33,045 bases of DNA from Candidatus Altimarinota bacterium (GTDB lineage Bacteria; Patescibacteriota; Gracilibacteria; BD1-5; UBA6164). Of this stretch, positions 1 through 9,100 are shown one piece after another; position 1 is the first letter of the stretch, and every line of letters starts with the position of its first letter. The stretch covers positions 1 through 33,045 of the forward strand of contig JAQVGG010000013.1 in assembly GCA_028696815.1 (NCBI GenBank). The letters run 5' to 3'. The position numbers were made by a program, and so were the translations under genes. Under the pieces are notes generated by a model. It was not told where the DNA came from. It searched no databases and worked only from the letters and a program-made list of their open reading frames with translations.

Positions 1-834
1 TAAATCAAAAATTCAAAACTGTGAAGAAACTCACCAAAAACTCAAAAAGTGTTCTCAAAAACTTAAAAAATAAAACTTTAACAAATTAACTAATATAAAA
101 GTAAAAAATATTGATATAATAAAAACAGTAATTTTTCAAAGTCATATTTTTATATCTAAAAAATAATATCTATTTATCGAATACCATAAGGCAAATAAAA
201 ACGGCAATACAAATAAAACTATTTGCTTTTCAAATATCCTGACTCAAAAAGTAGGTAATATTAATAGAAACAAAAAAGCTAGAAATATAAAAAAAAACCA
301 TCAAATAAGTATATATTTCATTCTCATCTTATTTATATTGTTTAAATTATGCAATTTGAAAAATGAAAAACCTAATAATAAAGGGAGAAATATAAAACTT
401 ACGATATTGTGTAAATTATATAATATTCAAGGAGTTTCATAATAGTGATTTTTACTTATATCATAGTACATTCACTCTATAATTAAAGGTGTAAAATTAT
501 AAATTAATAATATCAATATAAAACAAATAATCACTCAAATATTTATAAATGAAATAATTTTTTTTCTTCTTAATCCATAATATATTATAAAAAATAAAAA
601 ACTATAAATAGCTACAATTGAAATGGAATATGTTATTTTTGAAAAAATTAACATCATTTCAATATTAGTAGTACTAAAATATGAAAGAAAATAAAATAAA
701 AACCAAATAGAAGTTGAAATTGAAAATAAAAGATAATAAAATCAATATAAACACTTATTCTTTCTAAAAAATAAAAATCATATATATAATAAAAGTAGAA
801 TTACAACTAAATATAATATTACAAAAAAACTCAT
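1..834 (-). CDS. Sensor histidine kinase, N-terminal 7TM-type membrane domain (partial, runs off left edge)
   Basis: Read on the minus strand with TGA as Gly, the frame is open for 278 codons from ATG at 834 to the window edge, so the C-terminal part is missing. The visible protein is almost wholly membrane: about seven or eight hydrophobic segments, starting MSFFVILYLVVILLLLYIG. The last third has the pattern of the 7TM sensor found at the N-terminus of many histidine kinases (His_kinase_N 7TM type): a charged loop with RMKY, a hydrophobic pair, then YSINRYYFLDIKIG just before another hydrophobic stretch. The kinase core would lie beyond the window, so the kinase assignment is inference from this domain. 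It lies 49 nt downstream of the zinc-ribbon gene on the same strand and close to a divergent response regulator, which could be its partner. An unrelated multi-pass membrane protein is the alternative. Confidence 0.6.
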
Positions 835-883
835 AAAAATAATATATAAAATAAATATATTATATAGTAATACATAAAAAAAA

Positions 884-1786
884 TTAATCAACTATTATTG
901 ACCTAATAGCACTTCTATATTTTTTTATAAATTGTCTTATAGGTAATTTAAAGCTTTCTGTATATGTTTTAATAAGATTAGGCTGTACAAAAATATCACT
1001 ATTATATGAGTTTCCTAAATTTAATCTTTTTTCTGACAAGTTATTATCTCTACTAATTCATAAACATTTAACTCATAAAGCATAGTAAATAGCATTTAAG
1101 TTTTGTCATGAATTTAATTCTGTTATTCATAAAATATGGCCTTTTTCTTTTGGAATAGATGTAAAAAATGTAGACAATAACCAATAAATATAAAACATAT
1201 TCATATATTTCTCTTCGGTTCAAAGTGCTGAAAAACTAAATAATTTATCAGGTAATTGTTCTTGTGTTTGTTTCTCAATAAGATTAATTATTATATCAAG
1301 TCATATATCACCATAATGATAACTCAATTCTCTTTCAAAAATTACAGATATATCATCAATATAAGCATCCATAAATCCTATTAACTCTCCTTTTTCATTC
1401 CTCAAAGCACTTATAAATGATTCACTAAGTTTATACCTTTGCCTTATTTTTTCCCTATGTTTTAAATCTCAATATATATGTTTTGTATCTGATCAACACT
1501 TAACACACTTTATACTATCCAATGATAATAACTGTTCTATAGTTGATACTGTTTGTAAATAAATACTATTTTCTATATGTCAAAATATGTCTTGCTTTGA
1601 GTGAATAAATCAACAATTTATACACTTAACATATTCTCACAATCATTCTTTTCTTGCCCATATATCTTGTTCAAGACTACATATACTACAAAAATCTGTC
1701 TCAGAAATATTTTGTGGATCTAATGATTCAATTTGTAACAAATTCTGAGATTCTTGAGTGTCTTTTTTCTTATTTGCTGTTAACAT
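884..1786 (-). CDS. Zinc-ribbon protein of unknown function, 300 aa, possible GNAT-like part
   Basis: A continuous minus-strand frame of 300 codons from ATG at 1786 to TAA at 884, with several TGA-encoded glycines. The N-terminal third carries three CxxC pairs: C33/C36, C55/C58 and C94/C97. The first two pairs can bind one zinc as a ribbon, and the third (KCVKCG) may be half of another site. The middle contains SESFISALRNEKGELIGF, a beta-hairpin-like stretch that recalls acetyltransferase (GNAT) folds, and the C-terminal half is a mixed helix/strand region ending in a basic patch (RQFIKKYRSAIR). I do not recognise a named family, and the GNAT resemblance is weak. It sits between a small ORF upstream (25 nt gap) and the membrane sensor gene downstream (49 nt gap), all on one strand, so the three may be co-transcribed. 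Confidence 0.7.
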
Positions 1787-1811
1787 AAAAATACAAATTT
1801 AAGAAATAAAA

Positions 1812-1937
1812 CTATTTAACATCTCTCATATTTACCATAATTTTATAATATTCTCCTTTAAAAAATTCTAATGCAAAATCAGCTATAACTAATGGTTCAT
1901 AGAATTTACAACTAAAAACATCTACAGAAGTAGCCAT
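1812..1937 (-). CDS. Small ORF, 41 aa; possible remnant of an S-adenosylmethionine decarboxylase-like gene
   Basis: ATG at 1937 to TAG at 1812, minus strand, 25 nt ahead of the zinc-ribbon gene. The peptide begins MATSVDVFSC and goes on with a helix-like stretch YEPLVIADFALEFF. This resembles the part of SpeD (S-adenosylmethionine decarboxylase) around the conserved VDVFTC motif and the helix after it. The same frame continues upstream of the ATG through HFSEEKAW, but a TAA separates it from the ATG and another TAA precedes the histidine. A full SpeD is roughly 120 residues or more and has a serine autocleavage site that is not seen here. It may therefore be a decayed gene fragment or an independent small protein. 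The similarity is by eye and weak. Confidence 0.4.
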   Translation of the reverse strand: MATSVDVFSCKFYEPLVIADFALEFFKGEYYKIMVNMRDVK

Positions 1938-2229
1938 TTACCAAGCTTTTTCTTCACTAAAATGTTAATCAAAATCTTAATTATCTTCCTATTTATGATT
2001 TCTAATTCATATATTTTTTTAACTTCGTAAAAAACCATATTAAAAAATAAAACAATGCATTTATATAAAAAAAAAGTTACAAAATAGTTACATTTTGCTT
2101 CAAAAATTTAATGTTAATTTAATATCTAATATGTATAATAACTTTCAACATAAAAAAATATCCATTTTTTTATTGGACATATTTAGTAATTATTATATAA
2201 TATATAAAATATTTTTTATTAATAAATTT
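1938..2229. other. Divergent AT-rich intergenic region
   Basis: This stretch lies between the leftward small ORF and the rightward response regulator. On the minus strand an ORF of 38 codons starts at about 2037 (MVFYEVKKIYELEI) and reads past the start of the small ORF in another frame, which could be part of a decayed gene. On the plus strand there is a well-spaced promoter at 2173-2201. An ORF that extends the response regulator upstream is open but low in complexity and is probably not translated. Confidence 0.5.
2173..2201 (+). promoter_or_regulatory. Sigma-70-type promoter for the response regulator
   Basis: TTGGAC at 2173-2178 and TATAAT at 2196-2201 are separated by 17 nt. The perfect -10 box lies 28 nt before the ATG at 2230. 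It also supports choosing the ATG at 2230 over upstream in-frame ATGs, which would lie before the transcription start. Confidence 0.6.
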
Positions 2230-2898
2230 ATGAAAATTTCTATAATAGAAGATGAAAAAATTTTAGCTTCAAAAACTGAAATAAAACTAAAAAGAAACTG
2301 ATTTTCAGTTGAAGTTTTTAATGATATAAAAAGCTTTAAAAAAAACTTAGTTTTTCAATCTGATTTATATATAATTGATATCTCACTACCTGACTGAGAT
2401 TGACTTGAACTTATACAATGGTTAAGAGAAGAAAAAAATATAGATTCTCCAATAATAATTACTTCTTGATATGGTGATAAAGAAAGAAAAGTATATTGAT
2501 TAAATATATGAGCTGACGATTATTTAGAAAAACCATATTCTCCAGAGGAACTAATTGCTAGAATAAGATCAGCTATTAGAAGATGATACAAAATAAAACA
2601 AAGTTCAAAATTATATTATAAAGATGTAGTTTTAGACTTAACAAAAAATAAAATTACAAAATCATGAATTGAGATAGAACTTACATCTCGTGAAATGCAA
2701 TTTGTTGAAATAATGATATATAACGCATGAAAACTTATAACAAAAGCTCAGATTATCAATTCTGTTTGGTGAGAATATGATCCTAGTTTAGTATCAGATA
2801 ATAATGTAAATGTCACAATTTCAAGAGTAAGAAAAAAATTATGAGATGATTTTAAATTAAAAACATATATAAATAAGTGATACATTTTGGAGAAATAA
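2230..2898 (+). CDS. OmpR/PhoB-family response regulator
   Basis: 222 aa, ATG at 2230 to TAA at 2896-2898. The receiver domain starts MKISIIEDE, giving the acidic pair at E7/D8. The phospho-acceptor is D50 in IIDISLPDGDG, the Thr/Ser switch is in IIITSG, and the conserved lysine is K101 in DYLEKPYSPEEL. The C-terminal half is a winged-helix DNA-binding domain with LTSREMQFVEIM, the recognition segment SDNNVNVTISRVRKKLG, and the wing INKGYILEK. Glycines in several of these motifs (DGDG, SGYGD, the last KGY) are TGA codons. Length is normal for the family. It is a single-gene unit with its own promoter and a strong terminator directly after the stop. No kinase is next to it on the same strand. 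The divergent membrane sensor at 1-834 is the nearest candidate partner, which is inference. Confidence 0.95.
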
Positions 2899-2932
2899 AA
2901 AAATGTGAAGTTTTTAACTTCACATTTTTTTA
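2895..2932. terminator. Bidirectional terminator between response regulator and pnp
   Basis: An inverted repeat (AATGTGAAGTT / AACTTCACATT) is flanked by an A-run on the left and a T-run on the right, so it can act for both convergent genes. It overlaps the last codon of the regulator and the stop codon of pnp. Confidence 0.85.
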
Positions 2933-5155
2933 TTTCTCTTCTTTTTTACTTTCATCTACTTTTGGTACAATAGTTTCAAATTTTCTTTTTAATCCTATTC
3001 TTCATTTTTCTAAATCTACCTGAATTATCTCAAATTCTACTTCATCTCAAACTTTTACTATATCTTCTACTTTAGATACTCTCTCTGCTGCAAGTTTTGA
3101 TATATGAATCATCCCTGATTTACCTCTAAACTCTACAATTGCTCAAGTTCATTCTATAATTTTTGTAATTTTTCAAATACCTTTGTATCATACTTCAGGT
3201 TTCCACAACATTTCATTTATCTCAGCTATAGCTTTATTTCAACCTTCCTGAGTTACTGAAGTAATAGTTGTTAATCAGTCATCCGCAATTGATATTTTTA
3301 CATTATATATAGCCTCCATTCTTTGTACATTTTCTCACCCTTTTCAAATTATTTCTCTTATCTTATCAACAGGAACTTGTATACTCATTATAAGTGGAGC
3401 ATAAGGAGAAAGACTATCAGCTACTTTAGGTTGTATATCAATCATCTTTCAAAGTATGTACTCTATAGCATCGGCACCTTGTAAAAAAGCTTTTTCAAAT
3501 ACCTCCATTTTTAATCATTTGATTTTTACATCTAGCTGCATAGCTGTTATACCATCTTTGGTTCTAGCTACTTTGAAATCCATATCTCACAAAAAATCTT
3601 CTTGAGCTTGTATATCTGAAAGTATTTTATAATTTCATGTTTCCTCATCAAAAATCATACCCATAGCAACTCAAGCAACTGGAGCTTTTATAGGAACTCA
3701 TGCATTCATAAGACTCATTGTGCTTCAACAAACTGATGCCATAGAGCTTGAACCATTACAAGTAGTGATTTCTGAAACAACTCTTATAACATATGGAAAT
3801 TCATCTTCTGTTGGTAGCACAGCTTCAAGTGCACGTTCAGCTAATCTACCATGTCCTATTTCTCTTCTACCTACTCATCTAAGCATTCTTACTTCTCATA
3901 CTGAAAATGGAGGAAAATTATAGTGATGTATATATCTTCTTGTACTTTCTGGCATCATACCATCTATTATCATTTCATCATCAGGTCAACCAAGAGTTGT
4001 CACAGTTAAAGCCTGTGTCATACCTCTTTGAAAAAGTGCTGAACCATGAGTTCTTGGTAGTAATCATACTTCACCAATAATATCTCTTACCTCATTTAAA
4101 GTTCTTCAATCTAATCTTTTGTCTTTTAAAAGTACGTTTTTTCTCATTATATCTTTTACTCTTTTGTACACAAGATTTCATACAAAATTTAAATTTTCAT
4201 CACCTTCAACTAAAGCTTTTTCTTCAAGTGATAAGTCTCACAAACTTTCCCATTTCTTTATCTCTGCTCTCACCTCATCATCAAATCTATCAAGTATTTT
4301 TTGAAATTCTTTTTTTCATTTTCCATATAAATCTTCTAATTTCTCTTCAGTTAAAAATAATTTAACTTTTTCGTATAATAATTCATTTGGTAAATTATAT
4401 ATTATCTTTACCTCAGGAATTCAAAATTCTTTTTTGTAAGATGTAATATAGTCTATTTGAGCATTACACATTTCTTTTATAATTATATGTGCATATTCTA
4501 AAGCGTCTAGCATTTCTTTATCTGTTACTTCTTTTGCTCATGCTTCAACCATAGTTATAGCATCAAGCGTTCAAGCAACAACTAAATTTAATTTAGCATT
4601 CTCTTCTTCTTTTGTAGTTGGATCAAATATGTATTTTCAATCATTTGTAAGCACTATCTTTACTCATGACACAGGTCATTCAAATGGAGTTCCAGCCATC
4701 ATTAGAGTTAAACTAGCTCAAGTAATAGCAAAAAAACCTAAATCTGATTCTCAACTACTTGACATAACAGAAGCAATAACCTGAGTATCATTAACTATTC
4801 ACTTTGGAAACATAGGTCTTATAGGTCTATCTATAAGTCTAGCTGTAAGAGTAGCGGTATCACTTGGTCTTCATTCTCTTCTTTGAAACCTATTTCAACC
4901 AATTTTTCATGTAGCATAAAACTTTTCTTGATAATCAACAACTAACGGAAAAAAATCAGCTTCTGTATTAACTCATTCTTCTTTAAATCAAGCTGTAATT
5001 AAAAGAACATTACCATTTTTATCACTTATAGTAACACATCCATTTATAAGTAAACCTAGTTTACCTGATTCAAAAGTAATTTCTTTTCATCATATAATAT
5101 AAGTTTTAACAAGAGGTTTAATCTTTGTTGCATTTGCATCTGATAATCCTATCAT
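2930..5155 (-). CDS. pnp: Polyribonucleotide nucleotidyltransferase (PNPase)
   Basis: 741 aa, ATG at 5155 to TAA at 2930, close to the usual PNPase length of about 700-750. PNPase degrades RNA 3' to 5' by phosphorolysis and can add tails. Domain order is canonical. The first RNase PH core contains [12 protein letters not shown]. An all-helical linker follows. The second RNase PH core starts near residue 345 with DGRTLNEVR and holds the active-site region EDFLGDMDFKVA. A KH domain near residues 590-650 carries EIIGKGGENVQRM, and an S1 domain from about 655 is followed by a charged tail rich in Lys/Glu. Many conserved glycines are TGA codons. It is the last gene of a leftward group, after the permease and the 71-aa gene. 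A terminator and a structured leader lie between them, so it probably also has its own transcript. Confidence 0.98.
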
Positions 5156-5176
5156 GATTTTAAAATAAAAAAATAA

Positions 5177-5207
5177 ATTATATCCAAATAATTTATTTTT
5201 TTATCAA
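5177..5207 (-). promoter_or_regulatory. Possible promoter for pnp
   Basis: On the minus strand TTGATA (5202-5207) is followed after 19 nt by TATAAT (5177-5182), ending 21 nt before the start codon. The -10 box is perfect but the spacing is longer than ideal. Confidence 0.35.
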
Positions 5208-5252
5208 GCTAAGATTATTCCGAAAATTATTTCGAAACAAGATTTAGTTTGA

Positions 5253-5302
5253 TAAATAATTTATAAATTATTTAAATTGAAAAGATTATATATAAATAAT
5301 CT
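5253..5302. repeat. Palindromes in the pnp upstream region
   Basis: A perfect 22-nt palindrome spans 5253-5274 (TAAATAATTTA and its reverse complement). A second hairpin lies at 5283-5302, with a 7-bp stem AGATTAT/ATAATCT and a 6-nt loop. Both are AT-only or nearly so. They may be folded leader structures or a dyad binding site, and low sequence complexity makes chance occurrence possible. Confidence 0.4.
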
Positions 5303-5310
5303 AAAAATAC

Positions 5311-5338
5311 AAAAAAAAGTGCTTAAAAGCACTTTTTT
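5311..5338 (-). terminator. Terminator after the 71-aa gene
   Basis: The stem AAAAAGTGC/GCACTTTTT has a short loop and T-runs on both strands. On the minus strand it overlaps the stop codon of the 71-aa gene and separates it from pnp. Confidence 0.75.
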
Positions 5339-5552
5339 AATGACTGTGACTACATCATCAATTTCAACAAGAATCATGTTCATGAGCCTGAGCTTGTTCT
5401 TGAATGAAAGCCATAAAACTCTCAATCAATGCTCATACGATTTCTGAATCAGAAGTTATTTCTCAAGAATCATTACTAGGAAATATATCTTTTAGTAAAT
5501 CTAAATGTTCTCTATACTTAGAATCAATTTCAATTATTATATTTTTAGACAT
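5337..5552 (-). CDS. Small protein with C-terminal His/Cys-rich tail, 71 aa
   Basis: ATG at 5552 to TAA at 5337. The N-terminus MSKNIIIEIDSKYREHL looks like a short strand followed by a helix. The middle holds an acidic/serine stretch and a hydrophobic helix (EIVGALIESFMAFIQEQ). The last 15 residues are HEHDSCGNGGCSHSH, with four His and two Cys, a likely metal-binding tail. Three of the tail's glycines are TGA codons. The gene lies 60 nt downstream of the permease gene on the same strand and ends in a terminator. I do not recognise a family. The tail recalls C-terminal metal-binding tails of metal chaperones or carriers, but no function can be assigned. Confidence 0.75.
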
Positions 5553-5612
5553 GTATTTATAGTTAAAAGTTAATAGTAATAATTTTATATTTAAAAACAA
5601 AAAAGTAAAACT

Positions 5613-6725
5613 TTATTTCTTTGAAAATTTTTCCTTTACTTTTTTTATTATATTTCTTCTTATTTTTACAATCTCATCATCTCCATAAACTTGCAAATCT
5701 CATTTTTCTGAGAGTAAAATAGCTATAGGACGAGTTGCCGGTATTTTTGCAAATAATATATTAATTATTACCATAATTGGTACTGATAACAACATACCTA
5801 CTATTCACCACAAACTCCCCCAAAATCAAAGTGAAACTATTATTACAAGAGGACTTAGGTTTAGTTTATTTCACATAAATTTTGGTTCTACTATATTTCA
5901 CATAAGAACTTGTGCTCAAACCATAAAAGCAAGTAAGAAAATTGTCGCATATAGATCTCAAGAAAACTGAATCAATGAAAACATTATTGGGAAAGCAACA
6001 GCAATTATTGATCAAATATTTGGGATAAAATTTAAAATAAATATTAAAAAAGCCCAAAAAATAGCGAAATTAAGTCAAAAAGCTATCATAATAAGATAAC
6101 TTAGTATTCACACTCAAAGTGATACAAATGTTTTTATAACAAAGTAAGATTTAATATCATTTTTTACCTTATCAATAATTTCAAATACTTCTTTTTTCTT
6201 TGAAGCATCAGTAATCATAAGATTTAACTTATCTTTAAAAAACCTATACTCTAAAAGTATAAACATCACATAGAAAAGTATTATTCAAGCGGATGAGAAT
6301 ATAGAAGTAACAGTATCTAAAACTGAAGTAAATATACTTGCAATATCTATATTATTTAAACCACTTATCATTTTTTCTTGAAGAGACACTGGGAAATAAT
6401 CTAGAAATTGTGAAATTATATTATAAATTTTATCTTGATAAAAAGGTAAAGATGCGTTTAACTCTGATACATTTGAACCAATCATCCTTCATATTCACCA
6501 AAAAATAAAAATGTATGTAGCAAGTGAAAGAGTAAATGATATAAAAGCAGGAAGTTTAAATTTTTTATAAAAGTTACTGAGTCAGATAATAGCAAAAGAA
6601 AATAAAACAGCAATTATAAACGGGATTATCAAGCTAGCTCACACATACAAAATATAAAAAACAATAAATCCTGTAATTATAAAAAGTGAAAAATTTAACA
6701 TAGCATTTGCTTCTTTTTTAAACAT
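5613..6725 (-). CDS. AI-2E/PerM-family membrane permease
   Basis: 370 aa, ATG at 6725 to TAA at 5613. This family of multi-pass inner-membrane proteins includes TqsA (AI-2 export) and others linked to Na+/H+ or small-molecule export, so the substrate cannot be told from sequence. The N-terminal pair of membrane segments (residues about 12-55) is followed by a polar extracytoplasmic region of about 100 residues. The family-typical C-terminal membrane region carries FLIFILNFIPNIGSIIAV, then the GNIVEPKFMGNKLNLSPL motif, which is diagnostic for the family, and a final GGSLWGIVGMLLSVP. The tail is basic (RRNIIKKVKEKFSKK), consistent with a cytoplasmic end. It is the first gene of the leftward group that continues with the 71-aa gene and pnp. 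Confidence 0.92.
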
Positions 6726-6754
6726 TTTTTTTTTATTATATAATAATTTTTACC

Positions 6755-6782
6755 ATTTTATTACCTTTTTTATATTTGTAAA
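6755..6782 (-). promoter_or_regulatory. Promoter for the AI-2E/PerM permease
   Basis: On the minus strand TTTACA (6777-6782) and TAAAAT (6755-6760) are separated by 16 nt, ending 29 nt before the ATG. Confidence 0.5.
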
Positions 6783-6793
6783 AACTTTTTTAT

Positions 6794-6820
6794 TTGACTT
6801 ATAAAAAATATTAATATAAT
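6794..6820 (+). promoter_or_regulatory. Promoter for the regulator/efflux operon
   Basis: TTGACT (6794-6799) is followed by TATAAT (6815-6820) after 15 nt, or by TAATTA after 17 nt. It lies 31 nt before the ATG of the ArsR-like gene. The divergent permease promoter is next to it, so the 125-nt region could be bound by the regulator for both directions. That is inference. Confidence 0.5.
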
Positions 6821-6850
6821 TAACATATTATTAAATTATAATATATTAAT

Positions 6851-7144
6851 ATGAATGATTTTATAAATAATGTTAGTAGTGTTTCTGATTTATTAAAAAA
6901 CTTCTCAAATAAGGACAAATTAGCAATTTTATGCTATCTATGAGATGAGGAAAAAAATGTAAGTGATATTATTAAATGCACTAATTTATCTCAATCACAA
7001 GTATCTCAATATTTATGAAAGATGAAATTACAATTAATACTTGAATCAGAAAAAAAATGAAAAGAAGTCTATTATAAAATTACTGATAAAAAAACTCTTG
7101 AAATAATCTCAAGTTTAAAAAAAATATTTTCTAAATGAAACTAA
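6851..7144 (+). CDS. ArsR-family winged-helix transcriptional regulator
   Basis: 97 aa, ATG at 6851 to TAA at 7142-7144. The helix-turn-helix is clear. KLAILCYLGDEEKNVSDI is the first helix pair. SQSQVSQYLGKMK is the recognition helix, corresponding to the SQPTVSHHLKVLR pattern of ArsR proteins. KKGKEVYYKIT is the beta wing. No metal-binding CxC pair is present in the recognition helix: the only Cys residues, in AILCYL and IIKCTN, do not form the usual arsenic or zinc motif, so the ligand is unknown. The stop is only 1 nt before the ATG of the membrane-fusion gene, so it is the first gene of an operon with the efflux genes and most likely controls it. It could also act on the divergent permease. 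Confidence 0.88.
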
Positions 7145-7145
7145 G

Positions 7146-9035
7146 ATGAAAAAGTATATAATTTTAATCCTAATAGCTAGCCTAGTATTAACAAGTTGCT
7201 GACAAGAAGAAAAAAAAGTAGTAAAATATTATTCTACTTGAACTGTACAAACATGAAGTATAGATTTAAATAACTCATTTGTTTGATATGTTGAAAGTGA
7301 AAACACAATCCCCTTATCTACAAAAGTATGATGAAGAGTATCTAACTTATATGTAGATATTTGAGACAAAGTTAATGCATGAGAATTATTAGTAGAACTA
7401 GACTGATCTGAAGCAAAAGTTTGATATAAAACATCTGAGAATATAATTTCAAGTTTACAAGCATTAAAAGAATCTACAAGCTTAATGTTTGATAGTCAAA
7501 TAAAAGCTATGGGGGCAAAAGTAGAACAAGCAAAAGCCTGAAATTTATGAACACATGTATGATTACAAGATGCAAAAAATATAACAGATAGTCAACTAAA
7601 AACAACTCTAAGCTGAGTAAATCAAGCTGAAATTTGATTAGAGTTAGCACAAACTAATTTAGAAAAAACTAAACTAGTTTTAGAAACAAAAAAACATCAT
7701 ATATATAAAAATACTATAAATGCTATAACAAATAGTGTTATACTAGATACAAATGTACTCAATTTTGTTGATAACCTTATATGAATAACTGAAGCAAATA
7801 AAAATAAAAATGATAGTTATGAAAATTATTTATCTGCAAAAAATTCTAGTCATTTAACAGATAGTAAGGAAGAATTTATAGAAGCAAATAAACTTTTCAA
7901 AGAATATAAAAGTTTATTTGAAGAAAAAATTGAAAACAAGACTCCAGACAATGAGACAATAGAAAATATTGCACAAAAATGAATCACAATAGCAGAAAAA
8001 TTAAAAATATTATTAAGCTCTACCTATGATGTACTTGATAATTCAGTAGAAAGTATAAATTTTCCACAAACAACTATTGATAGTTATAAGTCACAAGTAT
8101 CACAAATGTGACAAGATATAGAATCGTCTCTGTTAACTGTTTCATGAGATTACATACTATGACTAAAATGAAGCATAGAAAACATGGAGAGTTTTAGTAC
8201 AGAAAGTGATATGCAAATCTCTCTTTTAGAAAAACAAGTAAGTTTAGCAGAGCAAAGTTTAGAAACAGCAAGTAATACTTATGAACAATATAAGTCAATG
8301 TCTCAAGGACAAGTAAATGAAGTAAACACACAAAAAGACATCGCAAATCAATCCCTAAATGAAGCACTAGCTTGACTTGAAGCTCTAAAAAAACAAAAAG
8401 AAACTAGTTTAAATGAGATACAAGCAAAGTTGAGTGAAGCTTTATGACAACAAGATAATGCTTGAGTTATGATTTCAAACTCAAAGATAGTTTCCCCTAT
8501 TTCTTGAATAGTTATAGATAAATCAGTTGAGATCTGACAAGTTATTTGATGATGAGTGCCTGTAATAATACTAGCTGACGAAAATAATCTAAAAATAAAA
8601 GTTTGAGTAAGTGATGAAATTGCAAATAGTATAAGCATATGAAATAAAGTACAAATATCTATTGAGAGTATAAATAATCATGTAGTTTGAACCATTATAA
8701 GCATATACCCTAGTAAAGATAATATAACTAAAAAAAATATAGTTGAAATTAAAGTTGAAAATCATGAAAATATAAAAATATGAAGTATGGCAAAAGTTTA
8801 TTTTGAAAACTTAGATTTATCGGATACTAATTCAATAATTATACCGATAGAAGCAATACTACAAAAATATATGTTACCTTGAGTTTATGTACTTAAAAAC
8901 TGAAAAGCTATATTTAAAAATATAAAAATATTGGAACAAAACGAAACTCTTGCAAAAGTTACATGACTTGAAGCATGAGAAATTATAATTACCCAAGGAA
9001 AAGAAAACATATATGACTGAGAAGAATTAAACTAA
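7146..9035 (+). CDS. RND-type periplasmic adaptor (membrane-fusion protein), lipoprotein
   Basis: 629 aa, ATG at 7146 to TAA at 9033-9035. A lipoprotein signal ends in LVLTSCG, with Cys as the first mature residue. A split biotinyl-lipoyl domain follows. Its first half is at residues about 50-95 (VESENTIPLSTKVGGRVS, VDIGDKVNAGELLVEL). Its second half comes after the coiled coil (SPISGIVIDKSVEIGQVI, about residues 455-475). The region between, about 350 residues, is a very long helical hairpin rich in Gln, Lys, Glu and Ser. The C-terminal part has the beta-barrel and membrane-proximal domains (IIPIEAILQK, then ITQGKENIYDGEELN at the end). It is longer than usual HlyD/AcrA adaptors (about 350-450) because of the hairpin. 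It lies directly after the regulator and 65 nt before the RND pump. Confidence 0.93.
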
Positions 9036-9039
9036 GACG

Positions 9040-9065
9040 CAAATATATTCGTAGAAATATATTTG
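9040..9065. repeat. Hairpin between adaptor and RND genes
   Basis: A perfect 10-bp inverted repeat (CAAATATATT / AATATATTTG) with a 6-nt loop lies 4 nt after the adaptor stop codon. There is no T-run after it, so it is more likely an mRNA-stabilising or attenuating hairpin than a full terminator. Confidence 0.5.
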
Positions 9066-9100
9066 TTGACTTAGTTTAGTATAATTAATAATAAATAATT

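Noticed and set aside
2-73. A plus-strand open stretch at the left edge that looks like a Lys/Gln-rich C-terminus
   Set aside because: The minus strand is open in one frame over the whole of 1-834 with a clear membrane-protein composition; the plus-strand stretch is its shadow.
2095-2229. Upstream extension of the response regulator to an ATG at 2095
   Set aside because: The added 45 residues are low complexity and the family starts at MKISIIEDE; a good promoter lies between the two ATGs.
6285-6485. Separate small minus-strand gene (66 aa)
   Set aside because: It is an internal piece of the AI-2E/PerM permease between two TGA glycines.
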